Origin: Acidobacteriota bacterium
GTDB lineage: Bacteria > Acidobacteriota > Terriglobia > Acidiferrales > UBA7541
NCBI GenBank assembly: GCA_003224085.1
Contig: QHYK01000087.1
Location: 1-40,593 of the forward strand
DNA length: 40,593 bases
Reading direction: 5' to 3'
The notes under the pieces are model-generated. The model was given only the letters and a program-made list of their open reading frames with translations, ran no database searches and was not told the origin of the DNA. This document shows, piece by piece, positions 33,710 to 40,593 of the stretch. Position 1 is the first letter of the stretch. Every line of letters starts with the position of its first letter. A program made the position numbers and the translations under genes.

Positions 33710-33768
33710 CACACGCTTCCAGCGCGCTTAGGATAGGCCCATCGAATTCAAAGGCAGCACTTCGCGGC

Positions 33769-34944
33769 TCAGGGTTGGCAGGACGCCGGGATGAGAAGCA
33801 CTTGGCCTTCGTGTAGGAGGTTGGCGTCACGAAGCTCAGGGTTGGCGCGGGCGATGCAAGACCAGCAACTGCTGCGATGCAACTGCCTTTGCGCAATGGT
33901 CCAAAGGGTGTCGCCTGGACCGACCGTGTATTTCGTGGGTGCGCGCGGCGGAGCGACGGAAGCAGGAACGACAATCTGTGAACCTACCTCCAGGAGATTG
34001 GGATTCGGCAAACCGGGATTGAAAGCAAGAAGTTCCTGCCAACGATGTCCATCGCCGAGGCACGCGGCAGCGAACTTCCACAGCGAGTCCCCGGGCCGGA
34101 CCGTGACCAGCATGAGTTTCCCGGGAATGAGTTTAGAGGACGGTGGCGCAACGGGTGCGGGACGCGGAACGGGAAGCGCGCGGGGCTCGGGCGGAACCGG
34201 TGCTAGTTCACGCGGCGAGGCAACTGCTGGCGGAGTCAAAACGGGCGGCCGTTCGAAGGGGGACCGCTTGACGAACGGCCGCAACGGTGCGACCACTCGC
34301 GGAGCAGGTTGCACCACCGTGGGAGGATCCACGGTGACAGGAGGAAGTAAGGGCTGGGCCGGCGGCTTGGGCGAAGCGAGCACGAGCGCATCCGCGAAAG
34401 GAAGATGAAATTCCGCCGAGCGCTGAAGTTGTTGCGACTGTTTTTGTCGGCGCAGGCGGCGCGCAACGTCGCCGAGCGGAGCCGTTTCGGGATTCACAGA
34501 AGGCGATGGGGCGGCGCTCCCGTCCTGTGCGACGGCTGCGCCATCGACGGGGGCGTCTTGCGCTTTTTGCTTGGTAGAGGGAGGTGCAGCCAGTTGGTAC
34601 TTGCGTGCTTCCAATTGGGCGCGATCTTCTCGAGTGAGGATTTGATCGCGCTTCAGGTCGTCGGCCGTATAAATGTGTCTGGATTTTTTCTGCTGGTTTT
34701 GTTTGCGGGCGCGTTCCTGGCGAGCAGCTTCGGCAACACGAGTATCATTCTGAGCTTGGACTTGATCTTGGGTTTGAGCTTGGTTTTGAGTTGGTTGAGA
34801 TTGTGCGTGGCAAACGGCGGCGCCCGCAAAGGCAAGTGAAAAAATCAGGAAAACGGGAACACCACAACGGAGAGAGCCGGATGGGGACTTTACGGCAATC
34901 AAGCGGCTGACCCGGGCTAGGGCGTCAAGATCAGTACTTGCCAT
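33769..34944 (-). CDS. Exported protein with two LysM domains
   Basis: 391 residues from ATG 34944; the open frame continues upstream but has no protein character there, and a hydrophobic signal segment (CGVPVFLIFSLAFAGAAVCH) follows this Met. The middle is low-complexity: Gln-rich (QSQPTQNQAQTQDQVQAQND), then basic/Gln and long Pro-rich stretches, suited to spanning the periplasm. The C-terminus carries two LysM repeats (LVTVRPGDSLWKFAAACLGD and KYTVGPGDTLWTIAQRQLHR), which bind peptidoglycan. No enzymatic domain is seen, so it is probably a wall-bound structural or scaffold protein. Divergent from the amidohydrolase gene. Confidence 0.87.
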   Translation of the reverse strand: MASTDLDALARVSRLIAVKSPSGSLRCGVPVFLIFSLAFAGAAVCHAQSQPTQNQAQTQDQVQAQNDTRVAEAARQERARKQNQQKKSRHIYTADDLKRDQILTREDRAQLEARKYQLAAPPSTKQKAQDAPVDGAAVAQDGSAAPSPSVNPETAPLGDVARRLRRQKQSQQLQRSAEFHLPFADALVLASPKPPAQPLLPPVTVDPPTVVQPAPRVVAPLRPFVKRSPFERPPVLTPPAVASPRELAPVPPEPRALPVPRPAPVAPPSSKLIPGKLMLVTVRPGDSLWKFAAACLGDGHRWQELLAFNPGLPNPNLLEVGSQIVVPASVAPPRAPTKYTVGPGDTLWTIAQRQLHRSSCWSCIARANPELRDANLLHEGQVLLIPASCQP

Positions 34945-35108
34945 TAAGACCGACCACTGACGGGGGACAACGCCTACAAGCAGTATACCGAAAAAAGCCG
35001 TTCCAGGAAACAACAAATTTTTTGTGGTCGGCCCTGGAGAAGGCGCTCTGCTGACGACCGCACAAATTGTTGCTGGAGCCATACGGCTCAGAGAAACGGA
35101 GCTATTTC

Positions 35109-35138
35109 TTGACGACGAACAATGGAGAGTTGTGATAT
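35109..35138 (+). promoter_or_regulatory. Candidate promoter of the amidohydrolase gene
   Basis: TTGACG (35109-35114) and TGATAT (35133-35138) are 18 bp apart. The start point would be near 35145, and GAGAGGGA precedes the ATG at 35165 by 7 bp. Moderate match. Confidence 0.45.
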
Positions 35139-35164
35139 GAACCGCGGTCGAGAGGGACATTACT

Positions 35165-36574
35165 ATGAGTTTCGGCTTGACCGCAAAAACAAGAAATGCC
35201 GTCTTGCTCGTCGCGATTCTGAGCCCTTGCCTGTGTGTGACCGGACAGGAGCGGGCGCAGGACCGGAGAAAATTTTTGGATCCGGCAACGCCGGTCAGCG
35301 ACGATCCGCGGCGAATTCCGGTCAAGCCCGGACCGAGGGGGCCCGACCGCGTTTTGGTTTTGCGCGGCGGAAGAATTTTTGACGGAACCGGGAAGGCCGC
35401 GCGCGAGGGCACGCTGGTCATCGAGCGCAACAAAATTTTGAAAATTTTGCCGCCCGCGTCGACAGACTGGCCGAAGAACGCCGAAGTCGTGGAGGTTACC
35501 GCCAAAACGATTCTTCCTGGACTGATCGACCTGCACACGCACCTAACCTATCCGTTGACGGAAGGAGATGTTCAGCATGCGCCGAGCGAAGCCGAGGCAA
35601 CTTTACGCGCTGTGGAAAAGCTCCGTTACTTTTTGGAGAGCGGCGTCACCAGCGTGCGCGATGTCGGCTCGCAAGGCGACGTGACTTTTCGTTTGAAAGA
35701 GTGGGTACGCGACAACCGGCTCGCTGGTCCGCGAGTTTTTCCCGCGGGGCAGTTCATCACTGGCGAAGGGGGGCACTCAACCGAGAACACTCCCGATGAA
35801 TGGATTAAATGGATGGGAGCGACCCGGATCGCGACCGGTCCAGATGATTGGCGTTTGGCGGTGCGCGAACAATTTCATAAAGGCGCGGACGTCATCAAGC
35901 TGGGGAGTCATTTTTCTGTCGAAGAAGTCAAAGCGGCAGTACAAGAGGCGCACGAGCTCGGATTGAAAGTAACCGTGGATGCGGAAACATTTTATATCCA
36001 GCGCGCCGTGGAAGCAGGGGTGGACACCATCGAGCACCCGCTGCCAAGAACTGACGAAACGATTCAGTTGATGGCCAAGAAAGGTGTCGCCGCCGATCCA
36101 ACGCTGATTCCCTACCAAATTATTTTTGACGAGTGGGGCGGATACTTCGGTTCGACGTCGCGGCGTTTTACGTTTTCAAACGAAGCCAACATGGGGATGC
36201 TTGGTAGACTGAAGCGAGCGGGAGTCAAATGCGGCGTGGGGACGGATTTAATTCTGCATTGGTACCGCTACTTGCCGGGGCCGTACATTCGTGAGCTGAA
36301 GAATTTCGTTGCCGCAGGCTGGAGCGTTCCCGAGGCCCTGGTCGCGGCGACCAAAACGAATTCGGAGATCCTGGATATGGACGACCGGCTCGGCACGCTG
36401 GAGCCGGACAAGCTGGCGGATGTGCTGGTCGCCGACGGGCGGCCGGATGAGAACCTGGAGGACCTTGCTAAGGTGGATTTGGTGATCCGCGATGGGTACA
36501 TCGTAGTCCAGGGTGGCAAGGTGGCCATTGCCAAGCACACCCCTGCTCCTCCGCCGAAGAAGCCCGAGCCCTAG
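35165..36574 (+). CDS. Exported amidohydrolase (imidazolonepropionase/prolidase-like)
   Basis: 469 residues with a hydrophobic N-terminus (NAVLLVAILSPCLCVTG) suggesting export. The amidohydrolase fold is clear: entry strand with VLRGGRIFDGTG, metal motif HTH (His124/His126, GLIDLHTHL), the bridging Lys245 (ADVIKLGSH), His291 (DTIEHPLP) and Asp361 (GVGTDLILHW). At the position where relatives have the strand-5 His (V-x-V-H-A), this protein has Asp272 (KVTVDAETF). This might change metal binding or make it a variant subgroup. Relatives hydrolyse Xaa-Pro or other cyclic amide substrates. The C-terminus (LEPDKLADVLVADGRPDEN) is typical. Substrate unknown. Single gene. Confidence 0.9.
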   Translation: MSFGLTAKTRNAVLLVAILSPCLCVTGQERAQDRRKFLDPATPVSDDPRRIPVKPGPRGPDRVLVLRGGRIFDGTGKAAREGTLVIERNKILKILPPASTDWPKNAEVVEVTAKTILPGLIDLHTHLTYPLTEGDVQHAPSEAEATLRAVEKLRYFLESGVTSVRDVGSQGDVTFRLKEWVRDNRLAGPRVFPAGQFITGEGGHSTENTPDEWIKWMGATRIATGPDDWRLAVREQFHKGADVIKLGSHFSVEEVKAAVQEAHELGLKVTVDAETFYIQRAVEAGVDTIEHPLPRTDETIQLMAKKGVAADPTLIPYQIIFDEWGGYFGSTSRRFTFSNEANMGMLGRLKRAGVKCGVGTDLILHWYRYLPGPYIRELKNFVAAGWSVPEALVAATKTNSEILDMDDRLGTLEPDKLADVLVADGRPDENLEDLAKVDLVIRDGYIVVQGGKVAIAKHTPAPPPKKPEP

Positions 36575-36676
36575 CACGCTTCAATTAATCGGCGCATAAT
36601 CAGCAAGATAGGCGAAGAATTTCGGTCCCCATGGCTCGGGTAAGTCGTCGGGCTTGTCCGAGCGTTAGGAACTGCC

Positions 36677-36707
36677 TTGGATTCAATTGGATTCAATTTG
36701 GATTCAA
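36677..36707 (+). repeat. Three direct repeats of TTGGATTCAA
   Basis: Copies at 36677-36686, 36687-36696 and 36698-36707, identical, with one extra T between copies 2 and 3. They lie 44 bp upstream of the str operon -35 box. Spacing of 10-11 bp places them on one helix face. They may be regulator sites or an A/T-rich upstream activating tract; function not known. Confidence 0.6.
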
Positions 36708-36750
36708 GGGGTTCAGGAGGTTTTTTTCCCACAGGATGTATAAATCGCAT

Positions 36751-36779
36751 TTGACAGAGGACGTTCGCTTCCTTATACT
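36751..36779 (+). promoter_or_regulatory. Near-consensus sigma70 promoter of the str operon
   Basis: TTGACA (36751-36756), a 17-bp spacer and TATACT (36774-36779). This matches the consensus at 11 of 12 positions and is the strongest promoter in the window, as expected for ribosomal protein and elongation factor genes. Start point near 36786. Confidence 0.85.
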
Positions 36780-36816
36780 TTGTTGTTTGTCAGGGATGTT
36801 ACTAACCTGAGTGGGG

Positions 36817-36839
36817 CGGCTCCGTAAGTTTTGGAGCCG
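36817..36839 (+). promoter_or_regulatory. Leader hairpin near the 5' end of the str transcript
   Basis: CGGCTCC (36817-36823) pairs with GGAGCCG (36833-36839), loop GTAAGTTTT. About 30 nt into the transcript. No T-run follows; may stabilise the mRNA or be an autoregulatory target. Confidence 0.5.
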
Positions 36840-37042
36840 TTGAGTTGGAAGGATTATCTCCGGTTCCGGAACAAGCAAGACGGAATGGGACCGAAGAGCG
36901 GCCGGAATGGGGCGCCAGCCCCGCAAAGCCGAGTAAGCCTCTCCGAACTAATACCAAGAGAACAGCTCCACCTCTTGGAGTGCGTACGGAGTTTCTTGCT
37001 GGTTGTACCTCCGGATTCGCAGCAGACCTTTCAGCAGAGGCG

Positions 37043-37065
37043 CACGCTCTCGCGTGATTTTGTTT
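37043..37065 (+). terminator. Possible attenuator in the str leader
   Basis: CACGC (37043-37047) and GCGTG (37052-37056) pair around TCTC, followed by ATTTTGTTT. Short stem but GC-rich with a T-rich tail, 76 bp upstream of rpsL. It could cause regulated pausing or termination. Confidence 0.4.
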
Positions 37066-37140
37066 GCGCGCCCGGCGAGAGCCGCGAAGCTTTGCGCGCA
37101 AGAGTTTGGCCGCCGTGTGGCCGAAAAAAGAGGGAAGACT

Positions 37141-37527
37141 GTGCCGACGTTTTCGCAACTAGTCCGCATGGGCCGTGAAGCGGTCAGCAGCAAGACGAAG
37201 TCGCCCGCGTTGGTGGGCTGCCCGGAAAAGCGCGGCGTGTGTATACGCGTTTACACGCAGACGCCGAAGAAGCCCAACTCGGCTTTGCGCAAAGTGGCGC
37301 GCGTGCGGCTCACGAATGCCGTCGAGGTCACGACGTACATTCCGGGCATAGGCCACAACTTGCAGGAGCACTCCATCGTGCTCGTGCGCGGGGGCCGCGT
37401 GAAGGACTTGCCGGGAGTGCGCTACCACATCGTGCGCGGCACGCTGGACGCGGCGGGCGTGGAGAACCGCAAACAGGGGCGCTCGAAGTACGGTGCGAAG
37501 CGGCCGAAAGCGGCGCAGGCGAAATAA
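37141..37527 (+). CDS. rpsL: 30S ribosomal protein S12
   Basis: 128 residues from GTG 37141, with GAGGGA 6 bp upstream; the open frame further upstream is the leader. The motif [19 protein letters not shown] and the loop [13 protein letters not shown] are intact, so the two Lys positions tied to streptomycin resistance are wild type. S12 lies at the decoding centre. First gene of the str operon, followed by rpsG after 33 bp. Confidence 0.97.
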   Translation: MPTFSQLVRMGREAVSSKTKSPALVGCPEKRGVCIRVYTQTPKKPNSALRKVARVRLTNAVEVTTYIPGIGHNLQEHSIVLVRGGRVKDLPGVRYHIVRGTLDAAGVENRKQGRSKYGAKRPKAAQAK

Positions 37528-37554
37528 GCGTTTCGAGGGGTGAAGGAGCGATAG

Positions 37555-38031
<477 letters not shown>

Positions 38032-38070
38032 CAAGAATTTTAAGGACAAGGAAAAGGAATTGGTGGAATC

Positions 38071-40377
<2,307 letters not shown>

Positions 40378-40418
40378 GTTCGGGTTTTCAAGACTTTGAC
40401 TGAGGAGCAGGGGACCAA

Positions 40419-40593
40419 ATGGCGAAGGAGAAATTCGAGCGCAGCAAGCCGCACGTGAACATCGGGACGATCGGGCACATCGATCATGGCAAGACCACTT
40501 TGACGGCCGCGATCACCAGGGTGCTGTCGAAGCACAACCCGAAAGTACAGTTCCGCGCGTTTGACACCATTGACAACGCGCCGGAAGAGCGCG
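40419..40593 (+). CDS. tuf: Elongation factor Tu, 3'-truncated by window end
   Basis: The first 58 codons are visible. [20 protein letters not shown] then [12 protein letters not shown] is the EF-Tu start and P-loop; Ile replaces the more usual Val in GH(V)DHGKTT. The visible part ends at NAPEER, just before the RGITI switch. GAGGAGCAGGGG precedes the ATG. EF-Tu delivers aminoacyl-tRNA to the ribosome. Last gene of the classic rpsL-rpsG-fusA-tuf order. It continues beyond the window. Confidence 0.97.
   Translation, partial: MAKEKFERSKPHVNIGTIGHIDHGKTTLTAAITRVLSKHNPKVQFRAFDTIDNAPEER

Larger units (their letters stand above)
36575..37140 (+). other. str operon promoter region and long leader
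   Basis: 566 bp without a convincing gene; short plus-strand frames here lack protein character. In order it holds three copies of a 10-bp repeat (36677-36707), a T7 run (36721-36727), a near-consensus promoter (36751-36779), a 7-bp hairpin (36817-36839), a 5-bp hairpin (36966-36980), and a short GC hairpin with a T-rich tail (37043-37065). The predicted leader of about 355 nt before rpsL is long for this operon. Confidence 0.7.

Noticed and set aside
34945-35538. N-terminal extension of the LysM protein to 35538
   Set aside because: It runs antisense through the amidohydrolase gene start; a signal peptide begins near Met 34944.
36831-37178. Open frames in the str leader as a small leader peptide gene
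   Set aside because: No ribosome site at the starts and Pro/Arg-rich random-looking translations; the region is better explained as untranslated leader.

Overview
The window looks like a chromosomal segment of an Acidobacteriota bacterium. The main lineage signal is a PadR-type regulator overlapping an ~880-residue ADOP-type (acidobacterial duplicated orphan permease) ABC permease. The fairly GC-rich coding bias and several lineage-style secreted proteins (carboxypeptidase-regulatory-like, DUF4097, exported DinB) fit this. The assignment is inferred from gene content; no rRNA gene is present to confirm it. No insertion sequence, prophage, CRISPR array, tRNA or rRNA gene was found by eye.

Left part (1-8.0 kb). 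It starts inside pheT, followed by zapA, an aldo/keto reductase and a predicted exported SAM methyltransferase, all on +. A four-gene minus-strand operon follows: ECF sigma factor, zinc-binding anti-sigma factor with a C-terminal HEAT-like domain, and two exported DUF4097 proteins. A secreted DinB-like protein comes next.

Formate dehydrogenase block (8.07-13.75 kb, minus). fdoG-fdoH-fdoI-fdhE encode a periplasm-facing respiratory formate dehydrogenase. fdoG is interrupted by an in-frame TGA at the exact selenocysteine position of the family, with a bacterial-type SECIS hairpin just downstream, so it is one intact selenoprotein gene. A good sigma70-type promoter abutted by two 15-bp tandem repeats lies upstream.

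Envelope polysaccharide block (13.8-17.7 kb, minus). Three overlapping genes encode an outer-membrane TPR/beta-barrel protein (YaiO-like), a membrane-anchored HEAT-repeat protein and a processive family-2 glycosyltransferase. This looks like a compact exopolysaccharide synthesis and export machine and is my best candidate for an undescribed system.

Export and regulation block (18.3-29.6 kb). A tripartite MacAB-like ABC exporter (adaptor, ATPase, two FtsX-type permeases) is followed by small secreted or membrane proteins, the PadR-ADOP pair with a conspicuous operator, and an FHA-GAF-PP2C phosphatase.

Right part (29.9-40.6 kb). A fosmidomycin-resistance-type MFS transporter and a class IV PLP enzyme lie on minus. 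A secreted carboxypeptidase-regulatory-like protein, a LysM protein and an exported amidohydrolase follow. The window ends with the str operon (rpsL-rpsG-fusA-tuf), preceded by a near-consensus promoter and a long structured leader; tuf runs off the end.

Unusual non-coding structures are a three-way-junction-like fold upstream of a small secreted protein (23.28-23.33 kb), the PadR operator, the tandem repeats at fdoG, a 10-bp dyad at 17.87 kb, and the str leader with a possible attenuator.
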